DNA from: an uncultured Pseudomonadota bacterium
GTDB taxonomy: Bacteria; Desulfobacterota; BSN033; UBA1163
Assembly: GCA_937124575.1 (NCBI GenBank)
Contig: CAKZKY010000295.1
Coordinates: 1-38,412, forward strand
Length of the DNA stretch: 38,412 bases
Direction: 5' to 3'
Below the pieces are notes generated by a model. That model was not told where the DNA came from, did no database searches, and was given only the letters and a program-made list of their open reading frames with translations. Position numbers and translations under genes: made by a program. This document shows, in pieces, positions 8,691 to 18,692 of this stretch (positions are counted from its first letter, which is position 1; the number at the start of each line of letters is the position of its first letter).

Positions 8691-10142
8691 TTACATCAAT
8701 CCTGCAATTGACTTCTGAGCAAAGGAGAGCACATTGGAGGGAAAGATTCCCATATAGAAGGTCCCGATCAGGGCAAGTATCAGAGCGATCACTGGCGCTG
8801 GTGAAAAGTCGAGACCCGTGATCTCCCGCTCCGATTCCCGGAAATACATGAACACGGTGACTCGCAGATAGTAATAGACGGAGATGGCACTATTGAGAAC
8901 GCCGAGAATGGCAAGCCAGTAATACTTTGCTTCCACAGCCGCACTGAAGACGTAGAGTTTAGCCATAAACCCACCCAGGGGCGGAATGCCCGCCATGGAG
9001 AGGAGGCAGATCGTCATCGAAGCGGCCAGAAGGGGATATTTGAAACCGACTCCGGCATAATCGGTGATCAGGGTGTTCTCTTCACCTTTTTTACCAAGCA
9101 GGATGACACAGGTGAATGCTCCCAGATTCATAAAAGCATAAGCCATGAGGTAAAAGAGCATGGCAGAAATTCCCAGTTTGTTGCCGGCAACAAAGGCAAC
9201 CAGAATATAGCCGGCATGGGCAATACTCGAATAGGCTAACATCCGTTTGATGTTGTTCTGGGAGATGGCAATGATATTTCCGACGGTCATGGTAGCCACA
9301 GCAATGAGCCACATGATCGAGGTCCAGTCTGGACGGAATTCTGGAAGCGCCATAAAAAAGACGCGGATTAAGGCTGCAAAACCTGCTGCCTTCACACCGG
9401 TTGCCATGAAGGCAGTGATGGATGTGGGAGCCCCCTCATAGACGTCAGGCGTCCACATATGGAATGGGACCGATGCGATTTTGAAACCAAAGCCGATCGT
9501 GAGCAGAGCCAAACTCAACAGAAGCATGGGAGAGTCAAGCAGTTTCTTATTGGCAATATAGGAAGCAATATCCTTGAGATAGAGAGAACCTGTAGCACCG
9601 TAAATCAAGGCAATGCCATACAAGAGAAAACCAGTAGCAAACGCACCCAGGAGGAAATATTTGAAGGCCGATTCCACGGAGCGTCGATCATCCCTCATCA
9701 TTCCTGCCAGGATATAAATGGCAATGGACATTGTCTCCAGTCCGAGGAAGATGATCAGCAGATGGGTCCCTCCTGTCATGAGCATCATCCCAAGTGCTGA
9801 GAAAAGGATGAGGGCATAATACTCTCCAAACGCAATCCCTTCCCTGGAGGCATACCCCATGGAGATCAGGACTGTCAGAAAAGCGATGATCAGGATCGTG
9901 ATCTTAAAGAAGATGGCAAACCCATCAGTGGTGAACATCCCTTCAAATCCTGTCTTGCCCGATCCGACCAGAGGAAGCGTATAGAAGAAGGCAATGACGA
10001 CACCGATCAGGCTAAGGATTCCGAGATATCCCTTTCTCTCCCCTTTGGGTGAAAAGACATCAACGAGAAGAACCAAAAACCCAAAGGCGGTGATGATGAT
10101 TTCTGGCGCAATGAGATAAAGATCAATTTCTGGCAGTTTCAT
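8691..10142 (-). CDS. nuoN: NADH-quinone oxidoreductase subunit N
   Basis: NuoN is one of three antiporter-like proton-translocating subunits of the complex I membrane arm. This 483-residue protein is almost wholly hydrophobic with about 14 helices. It keeps the conserved membrane glutamate in LGLETMSIAIYIL and the lysine-bearing FKIASVPFHMWTPDVYEGAP segment. It also shows AYSSIAHAGY and GIPPLGGFMAKLYVF. Length is normal. GGAGG lies seven bases before the ATG at 10142. It is the last gene of the operon, 112 bases after nuoM, with a terminator just beyond. Confidence 0.96.
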   Translation of the reverse strand: MKLPEIDLYLIAPEIIITAFGFLVLLVDVFSPKGERKGYLGILSLIGVVIAFFYTLPLVGSGKTGFEGMFTTDGFAIFFKITILIIAFLTVLISMGYASREGIAFGEYYALILFSALGMMLMTGGTHLLIIFLGLETMSIAIYILAGMMRDDRRSVESAFKYFLLGAFATGFLLYGIALIYGATGSLYLKDIASYIANKKLLDSPMLLLSLALLTIGFGFKIASVPFHMWTPDVYEGAPTSITAFMATGVKAAGFAALIRVFFMALPEFRPDWTSIMWLIAVATMTVGNIIAISQNNIKRMLAYSSIAHAGYILVAFVAGNKLGISAMLFYLMAYAFMNLGAFTCVILLGKKGEENTLITDYAGVGFKYPLLAASMTICLLSMAGIPPLGGFMAKLYVFSAAVEAKYYWLAILGVLNSAISVYYYLRVTVFMYFRESEREITGLDFSPAPVIALILALIGTFYMGIFPSNVLSFAQKSIAGLM

Positions 10143-10254
10143 CGAAAAGCCTCCAAATATATAAAGGAAAGTTCAGATGTCAAAATCCAAAAACCAAAGG
10201 AATGGCAAGGGTTAAAATGTCAATTTTTGAAATTTGAGATTCCCTTGAACTTTG
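10143..10254. repeat. intra-operon spacer with TGTCAAA-type imperfect inverted repeat
   Basis: The nuoM-nuoN spacer is AT-rich and carries related words on both arms: GTTCAGATGTCAAAATC on one side and, on the other strand, GAATGTCAAATGACAAAGTTC. No gene is visible. It is transcribed as part of the nuo mRNA. Confidence 0.35.
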
Positions 10255-11814
10255 TCATTTGACATTCTTACTTTCTATTTCCGCTACCATTTTCGTTGGA
10301 GCTGAAAAATCTGCTTTCATCTCCACTTTTGTCCTGAAGTCTTTCAGGAATTTCTCCACGCTTGCATCCATCTTGTTGAAGAAGAGCTTGGGGTAGATCC
10401 CCATAAGGAAGATCAGGGCGACCATAGGAATGAGCGTGATGACCTCCCGCGCATTGAGGTCCTTTAAACCCTCGTTCTTCGGATTGTTAATCTTTCCGAA
10501 CATCACCCGTTGAAACATCCAGAGCATATAGGCCGCACCCAGTATGACTCCGGTTGCCGCCAAAACACCATAGACGACATTGGATCGAAATGCTCCCAGG
10601 AGGATGAGAAACTCTCCCACGAATCCATTCGTTCCTGGAAGTCCGATGGAGGAAAGGGTGACAATCATAAAGAAGGTGGCAAAGACCGGCATCACCTTTG
10701 AGATGCCTCCAAAATCGGCGATCATCCGTGTGTGTCTCCGCTCATAGATCATTCCGACGATCAAGAAGAGCGATCCCGTGCTGATACCGTGGTTGAGCAT
10801 TTGATAGATCGAACCCTGAACGCCCTGTGTATTGAAGGCGAACATGCCTAACATGACGTAACCAAGATGGCTGACGCTCGAAAAGGCCACCAATCGTTTC
10901 AGGTCGGGTTGCATCATCGAGACCAGCGCTCCGTAAATGATTCCAATGAGCGCCAATACAGAGATCAAAGGCATCAGTTCGAGAGCCGCATTCGGGAATA
11001 GCGGAATGGCAAACCGGATGAATCCATAGGTTCCCATCTTGAGCAAGACGCCTGCCAGAATTACGCTTCCTGCAGTAGGCGCTTCGGTGTGGGCATCGGG
11101 CAACCAGGTATGGAATGGAAACATTGGCACCTTGATCGCAAAGGCCAGTGCAAAGGCTCCAAAGAGCCAGTATTGAGTGCCCAAAGGAATCCCCAGCTTA
11201 TAAAGCTCCATCACATCAAAGGTGGCCTTTCCAGTTGCCTTCGCATTGATGAAATAGAGCGCTAAAATGGCAACCAGCATGAGCACGCTTCCAGCCATGG
11301 TGAAGAGGAAGAACTTAATCGCTGCATAGATCCGCCTTGCCGGATTGCCCCAAACTCCAATGAGAAGGTACATCGGGATGAGCATCACTTCCCAGAAGAC
11401 ATAGAAGAGTACAAGGTCCAGCGCCACCAGTGCCCCAACCATTCCTGTCTCGAGAAAGAGGAAAGAGATCATATACTCTTTCACGCGGAAGGTGATCGCT
11501 GTCCAAGAACAGAGGATGCAGAGCACGGTCAAAAAGGTCGTCAGAAGCACGAGCAGAAGACTGATCCCATCGATCCCGAGTTTATAACTGATGCCATAGG
11601 CCTCGACCCACCACCAGTCCTCCATGAATTGCATGGCTGCCGAGGTGGAATCGAATTTAAAAAAGAGTGGCAGAGAAGCTATAAATTCAACCAGGGCAAA
11701 TGCCAGAGTTACCCTTCGGATCGTCTCCTCTTTCTTAATGAAGAGAAGTAGGATTGCACCGACCAGAGGGAAGAAGATGAGAAAGGATAGAATGGGAATT
11801 CCCAAGATGTCCAT
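10255..11814 (-). CDS. nuoM: NADH-quinone oxidoreductase subunit M
   Basis: NuoM is the middle antiporter-like subunit of complex I. The 519-residue product is highly hydrophobic. It keeps the key membrane glutamate in [20 protein letters not shown], the lysine segment [23 protein letters not shown], and [15 protein letters not shown] choose the ATG at 11814 (MDILGIP) because AAAGGAG lies eight bases upstream; the frame is open a further 14 codons but without a ribosome site. It follows nuoL by about 110 bases and precedes nuoN, the standard L-M-N order. Confidence 0.96.
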   Translation of the reverse strand: MDILGIPILSFLIFFPLVGAILLLFIKKEETIRRVTLAFALVEFIASLPLFFKFDSTSAAMQFMEDWWWVEAYGISYKLGIDGISLLLVLLTTFLTVLCILCSWTAITFRVKEYMISFLFLETGMVGALVALDLVLFYVFWEVMLIPMYLLIGVWGNPARRIYAAIKFFLFTMAGSVLMLVAILALYFINAKATGKATFDVMELYKLGIPLGTQYWLFGAFALAFAIKVPMFPFHTWLPDAHTEAPTAGSVILAGVLLKMGTYGFIRFAIPLFPNAALELMPLISVLALIGIIYGALVSMMQPDLKRLVAFSSVSHLGYVMLGMFAFNTQGVQGSIYQMLNHGISTGSLFLIVGMIYERRHTRMIADFGGISKVMPVFATFFMIVTLSSIGLPGTNGFVGEFLILLGAFRSNVVYGVLAATGVILGAAYMLWMFQRVMFGKINNPKNEGLKDLNAREVITLIPMVALIFLMGIYPKLFFNKMDASVEKFLKDFRTKVEMKADFSAPTKMVAEIESKNVK

Positions 11815-11924
11815 GGAATTAACTCCTTTTATTGAAACGACTATTGCGAATGACACCGAATAGGGCGAATGAGAAATTTATGAATATTCGTTTAATTCGT
11901 TCTCTTTCGTGTCATTCGGGTTAT

Positions 11925-13907
11925 TTAAAAGAATCCCCGGATGATATAGTAGATGACCAGGATCAGCCCTCCCAAAACGATGGAAAAGGCATAATTCTGA
12001 ACCAATCCTGTCTGCACCTTACGCATCACACCAGAGAGCCATCCGATCAAATAGGCAATTCCATTGACCGTTCCATCGATCACGAGATCATCGAAGCCCT
12101 TCCAGAGCCCCCTGCCAAGGTTTTTCAGAGAGTTGACAAAGAGCACCTGATAGAGTTCGTCCACATAATATTTATTCGAAACGAGTTGATAGAGCCCTCT
12201 CCATCTCTGCGCCAACATCTTAGGCAAGGCCGGATTTTTCAAATATAAGAAGTAAGCGATCCCGATCCCAATCAGGGCGATCACCACGGAGACAGCCATG
12301 AGCAGAAGCTCCAATGTCGCCGAGTGCTCTCCTCCAGCACCTGCTGCCCACGCCTCTTGGATCAGCGAAAAACTTGCATGGGCTTTGACAGGCGGCCCAT
12401 TGCCTACCACAGGTGCTAAAAATTCATGGATGTGATTGGCACCTCCTAAGACATGGGGAACACCCACATACCCTCCCACGATGGAGAGGAAAGCCAGAAC
12501 CATCAATGGGATTGTCATGATCTTTGGCGATTCATGGATATGGTGTGCCACATGATGGTCCACTCTTGATTCTCCAAAGAAGGCCATGAAGAGCGCCCGG
12601 AACATATAGAAGGCGGTCATGCCCGCAGCCACAGCAGCCACCAGCCAGAGCAGGAAATGGCCGCGTTGGCTGGAGAAGGCCATCCAGAGGATCTCATCCT
12701 TGCTGAAGAAGCCCGAAAGTCCGGGTATACCTGCAATCGCCAGGGTCGCAATGAAGAAGGTGACAAATGTGATGGGAATCTTCTTTCTCAATGCGCCCAT
12801 CTTCCGAATATCGAGCTCGCCGCTGAGCGCATGCATCACGCTCCCGGCGCCAAGAAAGAGGAGGCCTTTGAAGAAGGCATGGGTCATCAGGTGAAAGATC
12901 CCTGCGGCGTAAGCTCCCACACCGACTGCCAGAAACATATAACCCAACTGACTGATCGTCGAATAGGCCAGGATCTTCTTGATGTCGTACTGACAGAAGC
13001 CTATTGAGGCCGTAAAGATGGCGGTGGCACAGCCGACGATGGCAACCACGGCCATGGCAATGGGCGCCATGTTATAAAGGATGCTGCAACGGGCAACCAT
13101 GTAGACACCTGCTGTCACCATGGTGGCTGCATGGATCAGAGAGCTGACCGGTGTCGGACCCTCCATGGCATCGGGAAGCCAGACATAGAGAGGTATCTGT
13201 GCCGACTTTCCGCAGGCGCCGACAAAAAGCAGAAGCGCAATGGCCGTAGCGGTCGCCGTATCGAGTTTGCCGACATTGGCAAAGACCTCGGTAAAATCGA
13301 GCGTCCATATCCCATGCTGCCCTAAAGAGGTGAAGAGGAGAAACATCCCCAAGATGAAACCGAAATCACCAACCCGGTTGACGACAAAGGCCTTCTTTCC
13401 TGCATTGGATGCAGAATCCTTCTCATACCAGAAGCCAATCAGAAGATAGGAGCAGAGCCCAACGCCTTCCCACCCCACAAACATCAATAAGAAGTTGTTG
13501 GCCAGGACGAGGTTGAGCATCATGAAGACGAAGAGATTGAGATAAGTGAAATACCGGGTATAACCCGGATCATCATGCATGTATCCTACGGAGTAGATGT
13601 GAATGAAGAAGCTGACGCCAGTCACGACCAGGGCCATCAGGATGGAGAGGGGATCGATCTGATAACCGATCACGGTCTGAAAAGAACCAGAAACCACCCA
13701 GTCAAAGAGGACCTTTTCAAAGAGCCTTTCTCCAGGAGGTCTTTGGATCAGTTCAAAAAAGATGAGGATCGACGTGAGAAAGGAGAGTCCGATGGCCGAA
13801 GGGCCGACCACGCTGACCACACCCTTTCCCAGGCGCTTCCCTAAGAGCCCGTTGATCAAAAATCCGATAAATGGAAATAGAGGAATTAACCAAACATATT
13901 CAAGCAT
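11925..13907 (-). CDS. nuoL: NADH-quinone oxidoreductase subunit L
   Basis: NuoL is the distal antiporter-like subunit whose long lateral helix runs along the membrane arm of complex I. The 660-residue protein has the expected length. It contains FVGWEGVGLCSYLLIGFWYEK with the conserved glutamate, KSAQIPLYVWLPDAMEGPTPVSSLIHAATMVTAGVY, and AYSTISQLGYM. An amphipathic C-terminal region ends in a final membrane helix (about residues 640-658). The ATG at 13907 is preceded by AAAGGAG at six bases. It lies between nuoK and nuoM. Confidence 0.97.
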   Translation of the reverse strand: MLEYVWLIPLFPFIGFLINGLLGKRLGKGVVSVVGPSAIGLSFLTSILIFFELIQRPPGERLFEKVLFDWVVSGSFQTVIGYQIDPLSILMALVVTGVSFFIHIYSVGYMHDDPGYTRYFTYLNLFVFMMLNLVLANNFLLMFVGWEGVGLCSYLLIGFWYEKDSASNAGKKAFVVNRVGDFGFILGMFLLFTSLGQHGIWTLDFTEVFANVGKLDTATATAIALLLFVGACGKSAQIPLYVWLPDAMEGPTPVSSLIHAATMVTAGVYMVARCSILYNMAPIAMAVVAIVGCATAIFTASIGFCQYDIKKILAYSTISQLGYMFLAVGVGAYAAGIFHLMTHAFFKGLLFLGAGSVMHALSGELDIRKMGALRKKIPITFVTFFIATLAIAGIPGLSGFFSKDEILWMAFSSQRGHFLLWLVAAVAAGMTAFYMFRALFMAFFGESRVDHHVAHHIHESPKIMTIPLMVLAFLSIVGGYVGVPHVLGGANHIHEFLAPVVGNGPPVKAHASFSLIQEAWAAGAGGEHSATLELLLMAVSVVIALIGIGIAYFLYLKNPALPKMLAQRWRGLYQLVSNKYYVDELYQVLFVNSLKNLGRGLWKGFDDLVIDGTVNGIAYLIGWLSGVMRKVQTGLVQNYAFSIVLGGLILVIYYIIRGFF

Positions 13908-14004
13908 GTATTACTCCTTTTTGCAGTTCGGTGTTCGGAGTTCGTAATTCGGAGTTTAAAAACTTATTTTCTCCGAACTCCGAACTCATGGCTCCGAACT
14001 ATTT
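13908..14004. repeat. intra-operon spacer with TTCGGAG-type inverted repeat
   Basis: The nuoK-nuoL spacer contains several copies of GTTCGGAG and its complement (for example TTCGGAGTTCG on one arm and CGAACTCCGAACT on the other), able to form a long imperfect hairpin. No gene is visible. The 3' end near nuoL supplies its ribosome site. Confidence 0.45.
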
Positions 14005-14322
14005 TTACCATTTCAGTAAATTGACTTCATCCACATTGATCGTCTCTCTGGAACGATAGAGCATGACAAAGATGGCCAACCCGACTGCCGCCTCTGCAGC
14101 AGCTACGGCCATAACGAAGAAAGCAAAGATTACCCCGTCCACCGATTGGAGAAAACGGGAGAGCGTGATGAAGGTCAGATTGACCGCATTGAGCATCAAC
14201 TCAATACACATAAAGACGACGATCGCATTGCGACGGGTTAGCGCTCCGATCACACCGATCGTGAAGAGTATCCCGCTTAACATGAGATAGAGGGCAGGGG
14301 GAATGGTTGGTACGACCCACAT
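14005..14322 (-). CDS. nuoK: NADH-quinone oxidoreductase subunit K
   Basis: NuoK is a small membrane subunit of complex I with three helices and conserved glutamates in the proton path. This 105-residue protein has the hallmark [14 protein letters not shown] segment, carrying the first glutamate, and [17 protein letters not shown] with the second. The ATG at 14322 has AAGGAG eight or nine bases upstream; a TTG six bases earlier is too close to that site. It begins 12 bases after nuoJ ends. Confidence 0.95.
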   Translation of the reverse strand: MWVVPTIPPALYLMLSGILFTIGVIGALTRRNAIVVFMCIELMLNAVNLTFITLSRFLQSVDGVIFAFFVMAVAAAEAAVGLAIFVMLYRSRETINVDEVNLLKW

Positions 14323-14334
14323 ATTCAATTCTCC

Positions 14335-14862
14335 TTATGTCCTTTTCTTGCTTAAAATCACGGCGCCGATGATGGCGGCAACCAGAAGGATCGAGACGAT
14401 CTCAAAAGGAAAGAGATAGGTTGTAAAAAGACTCTCGCCTACCGTCTTCACGTTGGTACCCATCTTTTCAGGCGTATAGGAACCGGTCTGGCCGGTCGGC
14501 GACTTTGCCACAGCTACATAGAGGAGGCCTATGAGGAAAAGGACCGCCAGAAATCCTCCGATCACCTTGGAATAGACGATCTTCAGTTTCGAGCGAAGCT
14601 CTGTCTCCAGATCGAGGAGCATGATGACGAAGACGATGAGCATCACAATGGCTCCTGCATAGACGATGACCTGGATGATGGCAATAAATGGGTTGTGAAG
14701 CAGGATATAGAGCACAGCCACGCAGAGTAAGGTCAACACCATGAAGAGCGCGCTGTGAATCGGATTTTTTCGGGTGATGACCAGAATGGAGGCCACAATC
14801 GAGACAAAGGCCATCCCCATAAAGAGCAACCACTGAAAGAGGATCCCAAAATTTTCAGCCAT
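14335..14862 (-). CDS. nuoJ: NADH-quinone oxidoreductase subunit J
   Basis: NuoJ is a five-helix membrane subunit of complex I, next to NuoK and NuoH. The 175-residue product shows NPIHSALFMVLTLLCVAVLYILL and the very conserved IQVIVYAGAIVMLIVFVIMLL segment, which contains the pi-bulge helix that changes during turnover. A last helix (about 150-170) carries VSILLVAAIIGAVILSKK. GGAG lies seven bases upstream of the ATG. It lies between nuoI and nuoK in standard order. Confidence 0.95.
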   Translation of the reverse strand: MAENFGILFQWLLFMGMAFVSIVASILVITRKNPIHSALFMVLTLLCVAVLYILLHNPFIAIIQVIVYAGAIVMLIVFVIMLLDLETELRSKLKIVYSKVIGGFLAVLFLIGLLYVAVAKSPTGQTGSYTPEKMGTNVKTVGESLFTTYLFPFEIVSILLVAAIIGAVILSKKRT

Positions 14863-14977
14863 AGTCTGACTCCAAATGATTTACTGAAATCCCCCTTTGT
14901 CTCCCTTTTACAAAGAAGGAATCCCGCAAGACGCTGGACTCCTCCCTTTAGCAAAGGGAGGCTGAGAGAGATTTGGT
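14863..14977. repeat. intra-operon spacer with CCCTTT/AAAGGG inverted repeat
   Basis: The nuoI-nuoJ spacer carries CCCCCTTTGTCTCCCTTTTAC facing AGCAAAGGGAGG about 40 bases away, an imperfect inverted repeat. No gene is visible. Its role is unknown. Confidence 0.4.
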
Positions 14978-15391
14978 TTATGGATTATACTTCTTCTGAT
15001 CTAACAGCTTCTCCGTGTTCATGAGAAAGGGTGCCCTTTCCCGAGCCACCCATTCATAATTCTTTCCCACAAAGATGGCATTGACTGGACAGGCCTCTTC
15101 ACAATACCCGCAGAAGATGCACCTCAAGGCGTCCAGCTCATAGGTGAGGGGATAACGTCTTCCCTGTTCATTCTCTGCCGTCACAATCGAGATACACTGG
15201 GAAGGGCAGACCGCCATGCAGAGGCCACAGGCCACACACTTCAGCTGGCCCTTCTCATCCTTTTCAAAATACTGGATCCCCCTCCAGCGTTTTGCAGGAG
15301 GCACCTTCTGCTCGGGATACTGAATGGTAATCGGCCTGGAGAAGAACCGACCCAAAGTAAATGCCAAACCTTTAAGTAGTGGGACGATCAT
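14978..15391 (-). CDS. nuoI: NADH-quinone oxidoreductase subunit I (2x[4Fe-4S])
   Basis: NuoI is a peripheral-arm subunit holding clusters N6a and N6b, which pass electrons to N2 in NuoB. This 137-residue protein has an N-terminal amphipathic segment and two ferredoxin motifs, CVACGLCMAVCPSQC and CIFCGYCEEACPVNA (about residues 52-66 and 91-105). The second motif also supplies the return cysteine to the other cluster in the usual way. The ATG at 15391 has GGAAGGGG upstream. It is placed between nuoH and nuoJ as normal. Confidence 0.95.
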   Translation of the reverse strand: MIVPLLKGLAFTLGRFFSRPITIQYPEQKVPPAKRWRGIQYFEKDEKGQLKCVACGLCMAVCPSQCISIVTAENEQGRRYPLTYELDALRCIFCGYCEEACPVNAIFVGKNYEWVARERAPFLMNTEKLLDQKKYNP

Positions 15392-15469
15392 GTTTAACCC
15401 CTTCCTTTAACACTTCAATGAACGCTTACATATGAATTGCATGAAGAATCTTCTTATTCAAAGCAATTC

Positions 15470-16489
15470 CTATCCCTTCAATGAGACGACCAGCGCGGTG
15501 ATTAAAAGATTGATCAGCGCCAGCGGAAAGAGAATCTTCCACCCAAACTTCATAATCTGATCGTACCGCAACCTCGGAAAGGTCCCTCTCTGCCAGATGA
15601 AGAAGAAGCAGAAGATGAAGAGCTTACCGCAGAACCAGACGATCCCTGGAATAAAATCGAGCTGTGGCAGAGGAGCCTGCCATCCACCCCAGAAGAGCGT
15701 TACGGCCACCGCACCCATGGTGATCATATGGGCATATTCCGCCATGAAGAAGAGAGCAAACTTCATACTGCTATATTCGATATTAAACCCGCAGGCAAGC
15801 TCCGATTCGGACTCCGGCATATCAAATGGAGTCCGGTTGATCTCTGCGAGACCACAGATGATGTAGAGAATGAAAGCGACAGGTTGATACCAGATGTTCC
15901 AGTTCCAGAACCCGCCAGCCTGCTGGTTGATGATGTCCGTCAGCCTCAGGCTCTGCGAGAGAATAATCACACCGATAATGGTGATCCCAAGCGCCACCTC
16001 GTAACTGATCATCTGAGCGGCTGCACGAAGGGAACCGGTCAGCCCATACTTATTGCCTGAAGACCAGCCTCCGAGCACAATTCCAAATTCCCCCAGTGAG
16101 GCAACCCCGAAGATATAGAGAAGCCCAATATCGACATCTGCAATCCGGAGTTTGACCACCCAATCGGTTCCCGGAATTTTAAACTCATTTCCAAAGGGGA
16201 TGACTGCAAAGAGGGCAATGGCCGAGATGATGGCAATCATCGGTGAAAGAACAAAGACTGCTTTGTCTGCCTTACCAGGAACCAGATCTTCTTTGAAAAA
16301 AGCCTTAATGCCATCCGAGAAGGGCTGAAGGAGTCCAAACGGACCACACCGATTGGGACCAAAACGGATCTGGATGTGGCCCAAGACCTTCCGCTCTAAC
16401 CAGGTCAGATAGGCCACGGAGAGCATCAGACACGCAAAGACCACCACACACTTTACAATCGCCTCAATGAGAAGGTATAAGACCTGCAT
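15470..16489 (-). CDS. nuoH: NADH-quinone oxidoreductase subunit H
   Basis: NuoH forms the quinone tunnel at the junction of the membrane and peripheral arms. The 339-residue protein has eight or nine helices and the family signatures WLERKVLGHIQIRFGPNRCGP (residues about 30-50), FKEDLVP, the SGNKYGLTGSLRAAAQMISYE loop lining the quinone channel, and AEINRTPFDMPESESELACGFNIEYS. GAGGAG is seven bases before the ATG. It follows the NuoF/GltD fusion gene after a 250-base spacer. Confidence 0.96.
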   Translation of the reverse strand: MQVLYLLIEAIVKCVVVFACLMLSVAYLTWLERKVLGHIQIRFGPNRCGPFGLLQPFSDGIKAFFKEDLVPGKADKAVFVLSPMIAIISAIALFAVIPFGNEFKIPGTDWVVKLRIADVDIGLLYIFGVASLGEFGIVLGGWSSGNKYGLTGSLRAAAQMISYEVALGITIIGVIILSQSLRLTDIINQQAGGFWNWNIWYQPVAFILYIICGLAEINRTPFDMPESESELACGFNIEYSSMKFALFFMAEYAHMITMGAVAVTLFWGGWQAPLPQLDFIPGIVWFCGKLFIFCFFFIWQRGTFPRLRYDQIMKFGWKILFPLALINLLITALVVSLKG

Positions 16490-16739
16490 CCTGCTTCTCC
16501 TCTAAATCCTTTTTGTCAGATAATCCATGCCCATAGGGCACCCTGAAACCATGAGAACAATCTATGGGTATTGAATAAGGTTACGGCTACGAAGCCCGTT
16601 TCGTCGTTCGGTAACGATTACGGTTAAAAGAATGAAACACGGCAGACGTAGCTTTAAAGACGATACGGGCCCTGAACCTAATTGGTTTCAAGGCGGTCAT
16701 TGTTACCATCACCGTTAGACGAAATCCTGATTCCTAAAA
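16490..16739. repeat. 250-base intra-operon spacer with GGTTACGG-type element, copy B
   Basis: This is the longest spacer within the nuo operon. Words such as AATAAGGTTACGGCTACGAAGCCCGTTTCG, split over 16574-16603, and GGTAACGATTACGGTTAAAAG resemble the right arm of the element near 0.9 kb when read on the other strand. No coding sequence is seen. Only the last 20 bases before nuoH are recognisable as a ribosome site. Confidence 0.45.
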
Positions 16740-18692
16740 TTATACCGCAAACAACCCAACCCGAACGCACCTGAGACAGCGTTCTGCCTCCTTCTGTGCA
16801 ACCGGGATAGGAAATCCCTTCTCCACTTCGTCAAAAGTCCACTTTCTCGAATCGGGAGGAAGCATCTCCAGCATGGCCCGTTTCCTTCCGCCAGGAACAC
16901 CGATCCTCTCATCTCTATTGTAGACCTTGATCTTCTCCATCAGTGTCTCCAGACGTTCCTCCTCCGACTCTCTGACTTCCACCCCTCTGAGAAACGCATC
17001 AATTTTATCAGCCGCCCTTCTTCCGTGGGCCGCGGCGCGAACAAGGACATCCGGTCCAATCACACAATCGCCTCCGGAGAAAATCCCTTCTCGGTTCGTC
17101 TGGAAGGTTCCCTCTTTTACAGAGATCGTGGAACGTTTGGTCGTCTTCACTCCGTCTTTCTCATCAAGAAAGGAGAGGTCGATCGCCTGGCCAATGGCAG
17201 GGATGACGATATCCGCTTCGATGAAGAATTCCGATCCTTTGATCGGAACTGGTCTTCGCCTTCCGCTCTCGTCTGGTTCGCCGAGCTCCATCCGGATACA
17301 TTCCATCCCGACCACTTTTCCATCCTTCTCGACGATCCGTACTGGATTGCAGAGGTAGTGAAACTTCACGCCCTCCTCTTCGGCGTCGTGGATCTCCACC
17401 CGGTCCGCAGGCATCTCCTTCTTCGTCCGGCGATAGACCAGGTTCACATCGGGCTTGCCAATTCGGAAGGACGAACGAACACAGTCAATGGCCACATTGC
17501 CTCCACCCACAACCACCACCCTCTTTCCCTCGGGGTAGGGATCTCTTCCAAGATTGATTTCAAGGAGGTAGTAGACCCCTGGGATAAATCCTTTATATCC
17601 CTTGTCCTCTCCCTCCACACCCATGGGCGTATTGGTCTGGGCACCCACAGCAATATAGATGGCTTTAAAACCCTGCTCGAACATCTGGGAAAGGGTTATA
17701 TCCTTTCCCACCTGCGTGTTATATCGGATCTCAACCCCAAGCTGTTGAACCAGACCGGCCTCGTATCTCAATATCTCTCTCGGAAGCCTGTAGTCTGGAA
17801 TTCCAACAGCAGCCATGCCTCCGGGCTCGCCCAATCTCTCAAAAATCGTGACAGAGTAACCCTTCAAAGCCAGATAATAGGCACAGGTCAGCCCAGAGGG
17901 TCCAGCTCCGATGATCGCTACCTTTTCAGAACGGGCAGAGGTTTTAACCAGGTCGGGTTTGATCTCTCTTTCCAGTTCATAATCTGCCACAAATCGCTTG
18001 AGCCATTTGATGGAGACGCATTCGTCCACATTCTGACGTCTGCAATTGTCCTCACAGGGCCGAATGCAGACCCTTCCAAGCACACCTGCCAAACAGGTCG
18101 CCTCCCGTATGGTTGAAAGAGCCTCCAGATACCTGCCTTCCTTGATCAGCTCCACATAGTGGGTAATCGGAAGGTGGGAAGGACAGGCGCTCTCACAGGG
18201 AGCGGTTACCTTCACTTTGTACTCTTCACGCGGAATCCTCTTCTTGGACTGAATCGCTTCGATGAACTCTTCCCTGAAATATGCGATGGCATGGAGCACA
18301 GGCTTGGGTCCGGTCTGTCCAAGGTTACATTTCGAACTCCTTAAGATCATCTCGCCTAAGAACTTCAGCTGTTCCAGATCCCCCGCTCTTCCTTCTCCTC
18401 CCGCAATCCGGTTGAGAATCGATGACATAATTTGAGTTCCTACCCGACAGGGGGTGCACTTCCCGCACGATTCCTTCTGGACGGCTTCCATATAGGCACG
18501 AATCAGGTCAACGATATTGACTTCAGGATCCCGAACGGCAATCCCGTCCCAACCGATGAAGGCCTTGATCTTCTTCTCCTGATCGAATTCAAGGGGAAGA
18601 TTGAGATTGGAGATGGACTGTCTCTCTCCTTCGGGTTTCCCCCGATTATCCACAATTGCCCCACCCCAACTGCTAAAAAGGATATCTGTCAT
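16740..18692 (-). CDS. NuoF C-terminal domain fused to GltD-type FAD/NAD(P)H oxidoreductase (SfrB-like)
   Basis: The 650-residue protein has an unusual composite layout. Residues about 40-140 match the C-terminal [4Fe-4S] domain of NuoF (cluster N3), with Cys76, Cys79, Cys82 and Cys122. The FMN/NADH-binding part of NuoF is absent. Residues about 160-245 form the cysteine-rich helical domain of glutamate synthase small subunit and dihydropyrimidine dehydrogenase. A GltD-type FAD domain follows (GAGPSG at 262-267), then an NAD(P)H domain (GGGNVAIDCVR, then VYRRTKKEMPA, whose arginines favour NADPH). FSGGDCVIGPDVLVRAAAHGRRAAD closes the FAD site. This matches the plan of Geobacter SfrB. I use the ATG at 18692 because GAGGG lies six or seven bases upstream. 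Its place between nuoD and nuoH suggests it is the NAD(P)H module of this complex I. Confidence 0.88.
   Translation of the reverse strand: MTDILFSSWGGAIVDNRGKPEGERQSISNLNLPLEFDQEKKIKAFIGWDGIAVRDPEVNIVDLIRAYMEAVQKESCGKCTPCRVGTQIMSSILNRIAGGEGRAGDLEQLKFLGEMILRSSKCNLGQTGPKPVLHAIAYFREEFIEAIQSKKRIPREEYKVKVTAPCESACPSHLPITHYVELIKEGRYLEALSTIREATCLAGVLGRVCIRPCEDNCRRQNVDECVSIKWLKRFVADYELEREIKPDLVKTSARSEKVAIIGAGPSGLTCAYYLALKGYSVTIFERLGEPGGMAAVGIPDYRLPREILRYEAGLVQQLGVEIRYNTQVGKDITLSQMFEQGFKAIYIAVGAQTNTPMGVEGEDKGYKGFIPGVYYLLEINLGRDPYPEGKRVVVVGGGNVAIDCVRSSFRIGKPDVNLVYRRTKKEMPADRVEIHDAEEEGVKFHYLCNPVRIVEKDGKVVGMECIRMELGEPDESGRRRPVPIKGSEFFIEADIVIPAIGQAIDLSFLDEKDGVKTTKRSTISVKEGTFQTNREGIFSGGDCVIGPDVLVRAAAHGRRAADKIDAFLRGVEVRESEEERLETLMEKIKVYNRDERIGVPGGRKRAMLEMLPPDSRKWTFDEVEKGFPIPVAQKEAERCLRCVRVGLFAV

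Noticed and set aside
17025-18116. Plus-strand open frame of 363 codons
   Set aside because: It is opposite the GltD-like gene and has no recognisable protein features; it is a shadow of a strongly biased coding strand.
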